A stretch of DNA of 64,000 nucleotides from a bacterium. GTDB lineage: Bacteria; Verrucomicrobiota; Verrucomicrobiia; Limisphaerales; UBA11358. Position 1 is the first letter of the stretch. Each line of letters opens with the position of its first letter. This document shows positions 38,505-48,700 of the stretch, piece after piece. The notes beneath the pieces were generated by a model that did not search any database, was not told the DNA's origin, and worked only from the letters and a program-made list of their open reading frames with translations. The DNA lies in contig JAKAFL010000012.1 of the NCBI GenBank assembly GCA_021817945.1, forward strand, positions 1 through 64,000, read 5' to 3'. Position numbers and translations under genes: made by a program.

Positions 38505-40351
38505 GCGTCCATGAGTTGCAGCAGGGCCGTTTCGCGATACGGCCCGGGCCGCCGCACCAATTCATCGTGGCTGCCTTGGGCCGCAATCCGGCCCCCTTCC
38601 AGGACCAGGATCGTGTCCGCCCGGCGCAATAAATTCAGCCGGCTGGAAACCATGAAAGTGGTCCGGCCAGCCATGGCCCCCTGCAAGGCCGCCACAATTT
38701 CATTCTCCGTGCGTGAATCCACCGAGGCGGTGGGGTCATCCAGAATCAATAGCGGGGGTTGCAGGAGAAGCGCCCGCGCCAGCGCCAGCCGCTGCCGCTG
38801 GCCGCCGGATAAATCCACCCCGGATTCGCCCAGCACCGTTTCATAGCCATGCGGCAGGTCCCGTATGAAATCATGCGCCGATGCCAGCCGCGCCGCCTCC
38901 TCTATTTCCTCCATGCTGGCGCGCGGGTTGCCAAAGGCGATGTTCGCCGCCACGGTGTTTGAAAATAAAAAACTTTCCTGGTAAACCAGCCCCACCTGCC
39001 GGCGGTATGCATCCAGGTCCAAATCCCGCAAATCCCGGCCATCCACAAGCACACGGCCTCCTTTGGGATCGTAAAAACGCGGAATCAGGCTCAACAGCGT
39101 GCTTTTGCCCGAGCCGGTCAAACCAAAAATACCCACCTTCCACCCCGGCTGCACTTGGAAGGAAATTTCGCGCAAAACGGGCTCCCCGGCAAGATGCTCA
39201 AACGTGACTTGCTCAAAAGTCACCGCCCCGCGCAATCGTCCCGGTTGCACCGCCCCCGGACGGCTGGCCACATCCAGCGGCGTGTCCAGCACCTCGAAAA
39301 CCCGGCGCGCAGAGGCGAGACTCTGCTGGACCGAGTTGGCAATGGTGGAAACATTCGCCACCTGGCCCGTGAACTGTTGCAGAAGTCCCGCAAAAACCAC
39401 CAGCCCGCTCCCCAGGGCAATCCGCCCATGCAAATATAGCCAGCCGCCATAAAGAAAAAGAATCACCAGGCTCAACTGGGATAAAAGCTGTGTCCCCGGA
39501 GTGAAAATGGACAGATTCAAAAAAATCCGGCGCTGCTGCGAGCTGACCCGGTCATTGGCCTCCTCAAACCGTTTTCGCTGCAAATCCTCGGCCGCAAAAC
39601 CTTTCACCGTCTGCATCCCCCGCACCGTCTCGCTGAAAAGAAGGATCATGTCATCCGTCAGCTCGCGGTTGCGAAGGTATTCCGGACGCAGCCGGGCCGA
39701 ATAAAACCGCGCCACCCCCCAGAGCGGAATCGTCACGGATAGACAGGCCAGGGTCAGCCCCGGTTGAATCCGCCACATGAAAAACCCATACGTCAACAGG
39801 GTGATGGCCATGTTGATGCCCTGCAGCAGAACTCCATCCACAAACAACCGCGTGTTCTGGACGTCGCCTGTCACCCGGTTGAAAATGGAGTTCGAACCAT
39901 GCACGTCAAAGAAACGGAAACTGAGCCGCTGCAAACGGGCGTACAATTGCGTGCGCAGGGCGGGCACCATCTCGCCCTGGGAAAGCCGGGCGGTGGTCAT
40001 GTTGTACTCGTAGGTCAGCCACGCCCGCAGCACCGCCTGCGCCGCAATCCCCGCCGTCAGGGCCGCCACGATTTCCAGTGGTGTCCAGTTCCCCGGCGGA
40101 TGCCAGCCCAGGGGATAGACCGGCGGGGGCAGCGTGGCATCCAGCGCGTGGCGGATGACGTCAATGGCCGATCCCAGCAACTGCAGCCCGGTGATGCCCA
40201 GCAACAGCAAACCCGCCGCCTGCAGCACGGATACAATGCAATCCATGCGGAATTGCCAGGCTATTCCCAGAAGCCGCCAAGCCAGTTTTCCAGGGGAATA
40301 CGGGTTGGAATCTTCGCCTTTTCGACCATCTTTTTGCTTTAAATCCGGCAT
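38501..40351 (-). CDS. ABC exporter half-transporter, subunit with degenerate Walker B
   Basis: 616 residues from ATG 40351 (MPDLKQKDGRKGEDSN); the ORF start at 40414 adds a tail with no feature. It has an N-terminal transmembrane domain and an ATPase with Walker A GLTGSGKSTLLSL, canonical signature LSGGQRQRLALARAL and Walker B LLILDDPTASVD. In the Walker B the catalytic Glu is replaced by Asp, the mark of the non-hydrolysing site in heterodimeric exporters. It is transcribed ahead of its partner, with overlapping genes. Confidence 0.88.
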   Translation of the reverse strand: MPDLKQKDGRKGEDSNPYSPGKLAWRLLGIAWQFRMDCIVSVLQAAGLLLLGITGLQLLGSAIDVIRHALDATLPPPVYPLGWHPPGNWTPLEIVAALTAGIAAQAVLRAWLTYEYNMTTARLSQGEMVPALRTQLYARLQRLSFRFFDVHGSNSIFNRVTGDVQNTRLFVDGVLLQGINMAITLLTYGFFMWRIQPGLTLACLSVTIPLWGVARFYSARLRPEYLRNRELTDDMILLFSETVRGMQTVKGFAAEDLQRKRFEEANDRVSSQQRRIFLNLSIFTPGTQLLSQLSLVILFLYGGWLYLHGRIALGSGLVVFAGLLQQFTGQVANVSTIANSVQQSLASARRVFEVLDTPLDVASRPGAVQPGRLRGAVTFEQVTFEHLAGEPVLREISFQVQPGWKVGIFGLTGSGKSTLLSLIPRFYDPKGGRVLVDGRDLRDLDLDAYRRQVGLVYQESFLFSNTVAANIAFGNPRASMEEIEEAARLASAHDFIRDLPHGYETVLGESGVDLSGGQRQRLALARALLLQPPLLILDDPTASVDSRTENEIVAALQGAMAGRTTFMVSSRLNLLRRADTILVLEGGRIAAQGSHDELVRRPGPYRETALLQLMDA

Positions 40352-40456
40352 GAGCGCGAACCTCCAGCATGCTTTAATCCGGACTGTGAATCGAATCAAA
40401 AAATTGCCGTCCACGCATCGCGCGGAGCAGGGCGGGGGAGGGGTGCGTTTCCGCTG

Positions 40457-41425
40457 TCAGGCATTTAGAAAAAACTGGCGCTGGCGCTTGCTGATGGGCA
40501 TTTCCAGTTTTTCCATGACCTGGAGGAAATCCTCCCAGACGGCGCGTTTGATGGAAAGTGACTGGTTTCGCAGCAGGTAGGCCGGATGGAAGGTTGGCAT
40601 GAGGGGAATGCCCCGGTAGGTTAGCCATTTGCCGCGAAGATTGGAGATGACATCGCCCGGCCCCATCAAGCCTTCCACAGCCACCGTGCCCAGCGCCACC
40701 AGCACTCCGGGCTTGATGATGTCTATCTGGGAATGCAGGTAGGGCAGGCAGGTTTCCATTTCTTCCGGCCGGGGTTTGCGATTGCCGCTGTCCTGGCCGG
40801 GGGTGTCCGGGCGGCATTTCAAAATATTCGTAATGTAGATGTCGCCGCGATCCAGGCCGGTGGCCTGGATGATTTTGGTGAGAAGCTGGCCGGCGCGCCC
40901 CACGAATGGTTCGCCTTGTTCATCTTCATCCGCCCCGGGCGCTTCCCCCACCAGCATCAGCCGCGCATCCGGGTTGCCCACGCCAAAAACCACCTGGGTG
41001 CGGGAGGCCGCCAGATGCGCGCATCGTGTGCAGGCCAGCGCCTTTTGTTGCAGAGCCAGGATGGCTGCTGCCTTGGTCTTTTGGGCTTTGGAGGATGGCA
41101 TGGGTTGGGTGTCTGGGATGTCTGTAATGGGATTGGCCGGTTTCTCCACCGCTGCCGGCGCGGCTTGAAACCGGGCCGGGGGTGCGGTTGGAGTCGGGGA
41201 TGCCGTTTGGTTCGCGGGTGCTGGCTCGCGTTCGGGCCGGATCGTTATCCGGGGGTGTGCCGCCTCCGGTTTGGCCGGTGGAAGATTCCCTCCCACACGC
41301 GATGCAGGCAGCCTGAGGGCTTTCAAGGTTTCTGCCGAGACATTCACATGCCCCACCCCGCGCTCGCGCAAGGTTTCCAAGTGCCGGATGGTGGCATCCA
41401 GCAGGGGGTCAAATGTCCCGTTCAT
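40457..41425 (-). CDS. Family 4 uracil-DNA glycosylase
   Basis: 322 residues. The C-terminal 200 form a UDG-4 domain: Fe-S cysteines (CTRCAHL near residue 136, with further Cys in KCRPD and CLPYL), motif [32 protein letters not shown] and the HPAYLLR motif. The N-terminal 125 residues are a Pro/Ala-rich extension with no domain I recognise. It removes uracil from DNA in base-excision repair. It lies upstream of the ABC pair on the same strand, 105 bases away, possibly one transcription unit. Confidence 0.92.
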   Translation of the reverse strand: MNGTFDPLLDATIRHLETLRERGVGHVNVSAETLKALRLPASRVGGNLPPAKPEAAHPRITIRPEREPAPANQTASPTPTAPPARFQAAPAAVEKPANPITDIPDTQPMPSSKAQKTKAAAILALQQKALACTRCAHLAASRTQVVFGVGNPDARLMLVGEAPGADEDEQGEPFVGRAGQLLTKIIQATGLDRGDIYITNILKCRPDTPGQDSGNRKPRPEEMETCLPYLHSQIDIIKPGVLVALGTVAVEGLMGPGDVISNLRGKWLTYRGIPLMPTFHPAYLLRNQSLSIKRAVWEDFLQVMEKLEMPISKRQRQFFLNA

Positions 41426-41505
41426 GCCGTCATATTAACCGCATCCACCCGCAAAGCCATCAGGAATTGACCCCCTCCCAGTCATCGCCTGTTTTTTCAA
41501 TCCTC

Positions 41506-41532
41506 GCGCAAATGGCGCGTACCATTTTGCGC
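41506..41532. promoter_or_regulatory. Operator-like inverted repeat upstream of sugar transporter
   Basis: GCGCAAATGG-CGCGTA-CCATTTTGCGC is an inverted repeat with one extra T, 94 bases before the transporter start and within the divergent gap of 200 bases. The size and symmetry suggest a dimeric repressor site (GntR/LacI-like). No regulator gene is adjacent. Confidence 0.4.
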
Positions 41533-41625
41533 AAATCAATCTTGACCTTCCAGTTGAATAAACAACAATGCCCGCGTCACTGATCGTTACCCAAAACATC
41601 ACCCAATCCCATACCCAATCCAAAC

Positions 41626-43125
41626 ATGGCCTTCAGTCCCGCTCCCATTTCAAACCCGGATGATTCAAAAGCCTCGCCAGCCGGGGGCGGGTTGTTTCGG
41701 CTACCCGATGGCAGGAGTCTTGCCCTGACTTTTTCCCTGGTCACATCCCTGTTCTTCCTCTGGGGATTTTGCAATGGCATGATTGATATCCTGAACAAAC
41801 ATTTTCAGGACACGCTCCACATCAGCAAGGAACAATCCGGCCTGGTCCAATTCGCAAATTACCTGGGCTACTTTTTAATGGCCATCCCCGCCGGTCTGCT
41901 GGCGCGTTGGTTTGGCTACAAGGGCGGCATTCTGACGGGCCTGGTTTTGATCGGCTCCGGCGCCTGCTGGCTGGTTCATGCAGCGGGTTTGGGCACTTAT
42001 TCGTCCTTTTTGCTCGGGCTTTTCGTGATTGCGGCCGGAATGACCTGCCTGGAAACCATCGCCAATCCCTACACCACCGTGTTGGGGGCTCCTCGCGGAG
42101 CGGCCACGCGCATCAACATGGCCCAGACTTTTAATGGCGTGGGCTGGATTTTGGGACCCGTCATCGGCGGTCACTTCGTCTTTTCTGCCACCTCCGGCAC
42201 CGCCGCCGCAGGTCAGCTGGGCATTCCCTACCTGTGCATCGCTGCCTTCGTTTTCCTTCTCCTGGTGGTTTTTGTTTTGGCTCCTGTGCCGGATTTGCAT
42301 GCCGCCGATGACCGCCCCCAAAATGCGGACGGCCCTGCCACCAAGGCAGCCTCCGTCGTCCCCGGCCTGCCCGTCCTGGTTCTTGTGGCCGCCGCCCTGG
42401 CCTTGGTCTGGGGTTTGTTGTATTTCTTCATAGCCCCCATCCTGGCCCTTGTCTGGACCCTCCTGCAATGGCCGCCGGGAACCTTGGTTCCCATCAAGTG
42501 GACGCTGGTGGTCGCAGCCTACGTGGGCTCGCTGATTGTGGTGTCACGCCATTGGGACATGTTTCGGCGCAGCCATTTCACCCTGGGCGTGGCGGCTCAG
42601 TTTCTTTATGTCGCCGCGCAAACGGGCATCTTCAGCTTTTGCGTCAATTATGTGATTGAAAACGATCCCTCCACCACTCCGGCCCATGCCTCAGCCTTGC
42701 TGGGCGTGGTGGGTTTTGGCCTTTTCACCCTGGGCCGCGCCTGTGGCAGTTTTGTCATCAGCCAGGCCAGCCCGCCCCGGGTTCTGGCCGCCTACGCCGC
42801 CATCAATGTGCTCCTCACCGCCGTGGCCATGGCTGGCGGCATGCCGGGTCTCGTGGCCATGTTTGCCACCTTCTTTTTCATGTCCGTCATGTACCCCACC
42901 ATTTTTGCCCTCGGCATCCATGGCCTCGGCGACCATACCAAGCTTGGTTCCTCCCTCATCGTCATGTCCATCGTGGGTGGCGCCATCGCTCCCCCTTTCA
43001 TGGGCCGCATTGCCGATGCCCATTCCATGCATGCCGGGTTTTGTGTGCCGCTGGTTTGCTTTGCCTTGATCGCCGCGTACGGCACCGCATGGCATCGGCT
43101 CGAAAAGGCTTCCAAAGCCGGCTGA
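41626..43125 (+). CDS. fucP: FucP-type MFS sugar:proton symporter
   Basis: 499 residues with 12 predicted membrane segments. The N-terminal FLWGFCNGMIDILNKHFQDTLHISKEQSGLVQFANYLGYFLMAIPAGLLARWFGYKGGI and GMTCLETIANPYTTVLG...RINMAQTFNGVGWILGPVIGG are characteristic of the fucose/glucose permease (FHS) family. A hydrophilic central loop of about 30 residues separates the halves. Fucose or another neutral sugar is likely; no catabolic gene is near to decide. The 3' end runs into palindromic element E. Confidence 0.85.
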   Translation: MAFSPAPISNPDDSKASPAGGGLFRLPDGRSLALTFSLVTSLFFLWGFCNGMIDILNKHFQDTLHISKEQSGLVQFANYLGYFLMAIPAGLLARWFGYKGGILTGLVLIGSGACWLVHAAGLGTYSSFLLGLFVIAAGMTCLETIANPYTTVLGAPRGAATRINMAQTFNGVGWILGPVIGGHFVFSATSGTAAAGQLGIPYLCIAAFVFLLLVVFVLAPVPDLHAADDRPQNADGPATKAASVVPGLPVLVLVAAALALVWGLLYFFIAPILALVWTLLQWPPGTLVPIKWTLVVAAYVGSLIVVSRHWDMFRRSHFTLGVAAQFLYVAAQTGIFSFCVNYVIENDPSTTPAHASALLGVVGFGLFTLGRACGSFVISQASPPRVLAAYAAINVLLTAVAMAGGMPGLVAMFATFFFMSVMYPTIFALGIHGLGDHTKLGSSLIVMSIVGGAIAPPFMGRIADAHSMHAGFCVPLVCFALIAAYGTAWHRLEKASKAG

Positions 43126-43207
43126 GCCCGAAAAGCGAAATTGAAAAGGCCAAGATGCGCTCAGTAGATTGGGGCAGATTGGCCTTTTTAATTTTGCTTT
43201 TCGGGCT
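43125..43207. repeat. Palindromic intergenic element, short form (copy E)
   Basis: AGCCCGAAAAGCGAAATTGAAAAGGCC is mirrored by GGCCTTTTTAATTTTGCTTTTCGGGCT around AAGATGCGCTCAGTAGATTGGGGCAGATT. It overlaps the last base of the transporter stop and ends 15 bases before the stop of the convergent ABC-F gene. Confidence 0.92.
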
Positions 43208-43222
43208 GAGTCGGGCGCTGCG

Positions 43223-45115
43223 TCAGCTCCTGTCCCCGGACGCCCGGATGGCCTCCAATTCCTCCCAGCGCGCATACAGCCGCACCGCCTCCGCCCGGGC
43301 GGCTTCCATCTGGCGGTTCAACTCCGGCGCTTCCGCTGCCCGCTGCCTGAAAAAATCCGGCTCTGCAAACAGCGCCTCGATCCGCGCCGCTTCCGCCTCC
43401 TGAGCGCCAATCAGCGATTCCATCTCCTCAAGCTCCCGCGATTCTTTGAAGGAAAGTTTGCGCGCCCGCCCGGATGGAGCCGTCGTCGCGGGCCGGTATT
43501 CCTCCTCCCGCTGCGGCACGTTGCGCCGCCGGGCCGCCTCGGTCCTTTGTTTCGTGATCTCCACATAGTCATCATAATTTCCAACATTGTGGCGAATCAC
43601 TCCCTGGCCCTCAAAAGCCAGGATATCCGTGCAAACCCGGTTCAGGAAATAACGATCATGGCTCACCACGCACACCACCCCCGGAAACCCGGTCAGCGCC
43701 TCTTCCAATACCCGCAAGGTGGGCAGGTCCAGGTCGTTGGTCGGCTCGTCCAAAATCAGGAAATTGCCCCCGTTCTTCAGGATTCGGGCCAAAAGCAGCC
43801 GGCTTCGTTCCCCTCCCGAAAGCTTGCCCACCTGGGTCACCAGCCGGTCGTCCGAAAACAAAAATCGTTTTAGATAAGCCCGCAGCGAGATGCGGTCCGT
43901 GCCCCATTGCACAAATTCAGTGCCATCCGCCACCTCCTCCAGCACCGTCCGGTCATCATGCAATTGCAGCCGGCCCTGGTCCACATAGTTGAATTGCGTC
44001 AAGGGACCACGCTTGACCACGCCCTGGGTGGGCTGCATCTCACCGGTTAAAATCTTCAGCAACGTGGTTTTGCCCAGGCCATTCCTCCCGCATATCCCCA
44101 CCCTGCGCCCGTTCTCAAATGTGTAATCAAACCCGGCAAAAAGCGGTCGGCCTGCCAGGGTCATGCCCAAACCCTTCACCTCCACCGTCCGGTTGCCCAA
44201 CTGCGGCGGCGGCGGTATGACCAGTTCCACCTCGGATTCCTTTTCCGCCACCTCCATTGCGGCATGCTCATAATACCGTTCCGTCCGGTTTTTTTGCTTG
44301 CTCCGCTGGGCACGCGGACCCTGTCGCACCCAGGCCAGTTCCTTTTTGAGAAACATCTGGTGCTTGTGCTCCAGCACGGCATCCGCCTCCAGCCGCTCCG
44401 CCTTCGCCAGCAGGTAATCCGTGTAGTTGCCCGCATGCGAAAACAATCGCCCATTATAAAGTTCCAATATCCGGGTGGACACCCGGTCCAGAAAATACCG
44501 GTCATGCGTCACCACCAAATAAGTGCCGGTGAAGGATTCCAAAAATTCCGCCACCCACTCGATGGATTCCGGGTCCAAATGATTGGTGGGTTCATCCAGC
44601 AGAAGAAAATCCGGCCTGGAAACCAGCGCCCGGGCCATGGCCACCCGCCGCTTTTCACCCCCGGAAAGCGTGGCCATGAGGCGTTCCGCCGCAGGACAAC
44701 CGAGTTGTTGCAGGGCCGTCCTGATTCGCTGGTCCACATTCCAGCCGTCCAGGGCCTGGATTCGGTGCTCCAGCACCTCGTGCCGGGTTGAATCCGCAGG
44801 CAGGGCCTCAAATTCCCGGATCAAATCCAAAACCGGGCGCGCCCCTTCCCGCACGCAATCATGCACCGTTCCCATCCCGTCGGGCACGAAATCCTGGGCC
44901 AGGTAACTTACCACCGTCTCCCGTGGCCGTGAAACCTCCCCGCTATCCGGCGCAAGGCTCCCTGCCAGGATTTTCAAAAAAGTGGTCTTGCCGCTCCCAT
45001 TGCGCCCCACCAGGCCAATACGTTCGCCGGTTTGAATCCCCAGCGTCAGATCACGCAGCACAGGCCGCCCTGCATGGCTCACCGACACCGCCGAAGCAGA
45101 TAAAATCGTGCCCAT
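43223..45115 (-). CDS. uup: ABC-F family ATPase, Uup-like
   Basis: 630 residues with two ATPase domains and no membrane segments. Walker A motifs are GRNGSGKTTFLKIL and GRNGLGKTTLLKIL, signatures LSGGEKRRVAMARAL and LSGGERSRLLLARIL, Walker B LLLDEPTNHLD and LILDEPTNDLD. A linker with basic residues lies between the domains, and a C-terminal coiled coil (about 550-630) follows, as in Uup. ABC-F proteins act on the ribosome in translation; Uup also affects precise excision of transposons. Confidence 0.92.
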   Translation of the reverse strand: MGTILSASAVSVSHAGRPVLRDLTLGIQTGERIGLVGRNGSGKTTFLKILAGSLAPDSGEVSRPRETVVSYLAQDFVPDGMGTVHDCVREGARPVLDLIREFEALPADSTRHEVLEHRIQALDGWNVDQRIRTALQQLGCPAAERLMATLSGGEKRRVAMARALVSRPDFLLLDEPTNHLDPESIEWVAEFLESFTGTYLVVTHDRYFLDRVSTRILELYNGRLFSHAGNYTDYLLAKAERLEADAVLEHKHQMFLKKELAWVRQGPRAQRSKQKNRTERYYEHAAMEVAEKESEVELVIPPPPQLGNRTVEVKGLGMTLAGRPLFAGFDYTFENGRRVGICGRNGLGKTTLLKILTGEMQPTQGVVKRGPLTQFNYVDQGRLQLHDDRTVLEEVADGTEFVQWGTDRISLRAYLKRFLFSDDRLVTQVGKLSGGERSRLLLARILKNGGNFLILDEPTNDLDLPTLRVLEEALTGFPGVVCVVSHDRYFLNRVCTDILAFEGQGVIRHNVGNYDDYVEITKQRTEAARRRNVPQREEEYRPATTAPSGRARKLSFKESRELEEMESLIGAQEAEAARIEALFAEPDFFRQRAAEAPELNRQMEAARAEAVRLYARWEELEAIRASGDRS

Positions 45116-45772
45116 CTGGGGTAAAACTATTCAACCCCCCGGTGAATCAATGCCTGCCCCCGCTGGGCCAGGACGCAGTCCGCAATGCTGTCGCTCATAC
45201 GCGGATCATAGGGCAACTACCAATAACTTGCCAGAAATTGCTGAAGGCCGCCCTGTGGGCTTCCAACAGTCCTGCTGACCAGGCCGGAAAGTACCCATGC
45301 ACATGGTATTGGCATATCCTACCCCCTATTTTTGAAACTGCTCGCACCAAAATCCCCAGGCATTCTGGCGGTCTATTTCAGCCAAACTGTCACGCCAAAC
45401 CGCCTTCCAAAACAGATAAAGTTGGGCTGCCGTTTTTTATTGAATTATTGAAAGACAGGCACTCAATTTTTTTGTTTTGGCTGGGAAAAAAACCGAGCCT
45501 GAATTGGCTGCAATAATGACCTCCAGAATACTCCAGCGCCCGCGAAAAGATAAGGAGCCAAAAAGGTGGCGCCGCTTGGTTGGAAGAGTCATAATGGCGC
45601 AGTTTTTAGACTTTGTTTTGGCTGGAGCTGGATTCAAGCAGGACCGGGATCAAGGCGGTGGGTTTGGTCAAAACCGGGTGTTGGGGCGCAGTTGGATTTC
45701 TCTCAGCCAAAAAATAATTTCAAAAAAACAATTGACGGTTAGACAACGGCATGAGACAAAAGGCTATCCGGG
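45116..45772. other. 657-base noncoding gap before the giant gene
   Basis: I see no gene, RNA motif or palindromic element here. The second half is AT-rich relative to the flanks. A 14-base exact direct repeat TTTGTTTTGGCTGG occurs at 45471-45484 and 45612-45625. It presumably holds the promoter of the giant gene, but no convincing -35/-10 pair stands out. Confidence 0.5.
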
Positions 45773-48700
45773 ATGAGTTCCACTTCAAGGCCAACCAGGA
45801 ATCGTTTTGAGCTCGAGGCCCTCGAGCCGCGCGTTCTGCTATCGGCTGATGGGATTCTTCCGCTGGCTGCGGTGGCCCAATCCATGGTTCACAAGCCTGC
45901 GGAAACCGTCCAGCACACAGCAGTCCCGGCCCAGCTTTTTGCCTCTGAACAGATTCATTATGCTTCGGGTCAGGAAACAGAAAACATCTTTGAGGGAGTA
46001 TCCGCTCATCCGGTTTCATCGGCTCCCCCCGCCTCTGCGCACTCGGGCAATTCCGAGTCCGTGACGGTGGCAGCGGAGGTGGCTCCTCAGGTGAGCCAGA
46101 CTGGAAGCACGGTTCAAAAAACAGCGCAAACGGGAGTCGCTCATTATTCCGTGCTGGCCAATAATTCGACCACCACCTCAAGCCATTCCAAGGTTTCATT
46201 GAGTTCCAATACATCGGTTGCCACAAATGGGACCGCACAGCAATTAACGAACTCTCTGACCGCTGCAAACGGTCCGCCCGCATCTTCACCTGTTTCGCAA
46301 CCTGTTCCAATACAAACACTTCAAAATTATCAAACCCAGTCTAAAAACACTGGTACGTCCTCCTCTTCTCCATCGGTTTCTCCTGCTGCAAACGGTTCAA
46401 CTGACCTTTTAAGTGAGATTAACACTCTCATTGGAACCATCACGAGCTCCTCCACGGGCACCTCGGTTACGTTTGCTTACTCCAGCTATTCGGCATTGGC
46501 GAGCATCAGCTTGGGGGGAGTTTTGAAACTGACCAATGTTTCAGTGACCGTGGGGTTCCAGGTTTCGAGTGGTACGGTTTCCATCACCTCCATAGGTTTT
46601 AGCGCTCAAACGGCCTCCTTCAACTTGGGGTCCACATTCCAATCCTCGATCACCGGAATTTCTGCGACGGTCACCAAGAACACCCAAAGCAACCTGAGCG
46701 ATGCCAGTGTGAAGCTCACCTTGGGGAATGGCACGGAGGGATCGGTGATGTTCTCCGTCTCCAGCTTTCTGGAAGTCGGGGCTGCCGGTGCCACCCTCTA
46801 CTATACCGGACCAGGCACAGCCAACGGCCAATCCGTTAATTTGATTAATGGTCAGGGGGCCGCTTCCTCAGACAACGTCACTTTGATGTCATTGGGATTG
46901 CAAGGAGCTTACGCCTTTGTGGGGATCAATGGACCCTCGGGTGGGGTGACCAGCACGGCTCCATCTTCGCCTTCTGAGGGGATTTATCTGAGTAGTGTCA
47001 ATCTGGCACTGGTGGTGATGAATTCCACCTCCTCTTCGGGAGCTGTTTATTACGGATTATCGGCATCGGGAAGCGCCACCTCGGTTGGGTTGCCTGGCAG
47101 CATTGCCATGAGTGTGTCAAACGTCTCGGTGCAGATCAACGGCGGCAACGCGGCGGCCAACGGAAATGTGGTGGATTTCAACACAACGAACAGTTCCGGG
47201 TTCACCCATGGCTCTGGCTATTCGGTCTCACTCAGCTCGACTGCCTCCATATCCTTGGATTTCAGCCAGCCTCTGGTGCAGGCCAGCGGGACCATTGATC
47301 TCTCCTTTGGCGGTTTTGTATATGTGATGGGTAGTGTGTATTTCCAGGAGGGCACCCAATCAACGGTCAATACCACGAATGGAACCGTTTCGAATGGGTC
47401 TGTAGTGGACAATGGCACGGCCACCGTGTCCATGTTGGAGGTCATTGCCAGCGGGGTGACTGTTTTTGCAGGGGTAAATGGACCAACCGCCTCCAACCCG
47501 GGGGTGATTCCGTCAAATGCGGTGGGTGTGGAAATCCAAAACGCGAGTTTCACCCTTATCCTGATGGATTCCACCACTTCTGGTGGGCCCAACTATTATT
47601 ACATTCAAGCGGGAGCCGGTTCGGTGCAAAACTTGATTCCTGGATCCAACCAGACTCCCCAGTCCCTGCCGGTTTACGATAGCAACACCGGGGATTACAC
47701 CTTGACTGGATTAACGGTGGGGGACTATTACCAATGGACGCCCTACCAGCCGGCCACGGCAACCACCCCATCGGACGATGTTTCCCTGATTAACGGTACC
47801 ACCACCATCACCAGCCCGGGGGTATTTCAGGCGACTAGCACATCAGTGACTTTGACCGGCCAGAAGGGGACCTCGGTGACAGCGGCAGTCACACTTTATG
47901 AAGGTGTGCGCGGGTTGGGCCTGCCCAAGGGATTCAGCATTGGCTTGGGGGATATCAGCGTGTTGATCAACGGCGGGACCAATGGCGATGCCGTGGATTT
48001 TGCCAGTTCCTTTACCACCAATCCCCCCACTGGAAACGCCTATGGAGGATTGACCATCCAAACCGCCTCTGTGGCTGCGTTTGTGAACACAGCCTCCCCA
48101 GTGGTGTCGGTGTCAGGCAGCCTGACCTTGAATCTGGATGGGTTTATTTATGTCAGTGGCAATATATCCTTTCTGGAGCAGAGCGGTTCGGGGACTCTCA
48201 ACCTGGCATCGAGCACCGGGACCAGTTCGACCACCTACAATTCCATATTGGAAATAGGCGCGAGCAATGTGAGCATTTTTGCCGGTGAAGGCGGTCCGGC
48301 CACCCAGGCAGGGGCTGCCGGGCTGCAGTTGACATCCGCCAGTTTTGCCTTGGCCCTGGTTTATGGTGCCAATGGGAATACTTACTATGGGTTGATGGCT
48401 TCAGCCCAATCCATTGGCTCGGTGGGATTGCCCTCAGGGTTCAATGTCACTGGTTCCAATCTCTTTGTGGCCATCAATGGCGGCGCTGATTCCAATGGTT
48501 ATGTGGCCGACTTTGGCAGCTCGTTTGGAAATGGCAGCGGCTTGGTTGTCTCAACCGGAGGTGGCAACTCACAAACCATCGCCTTCACCCAGCCATTGGT
48601 GCAGGTCTATGGCCAGATTGCGCTTCAATTTGGCTCCTTTATTTCAATTCAAGGCGGGTTCAACTATTCGGACCAGGCCGGAGTGCAAACCATTCTTCTC

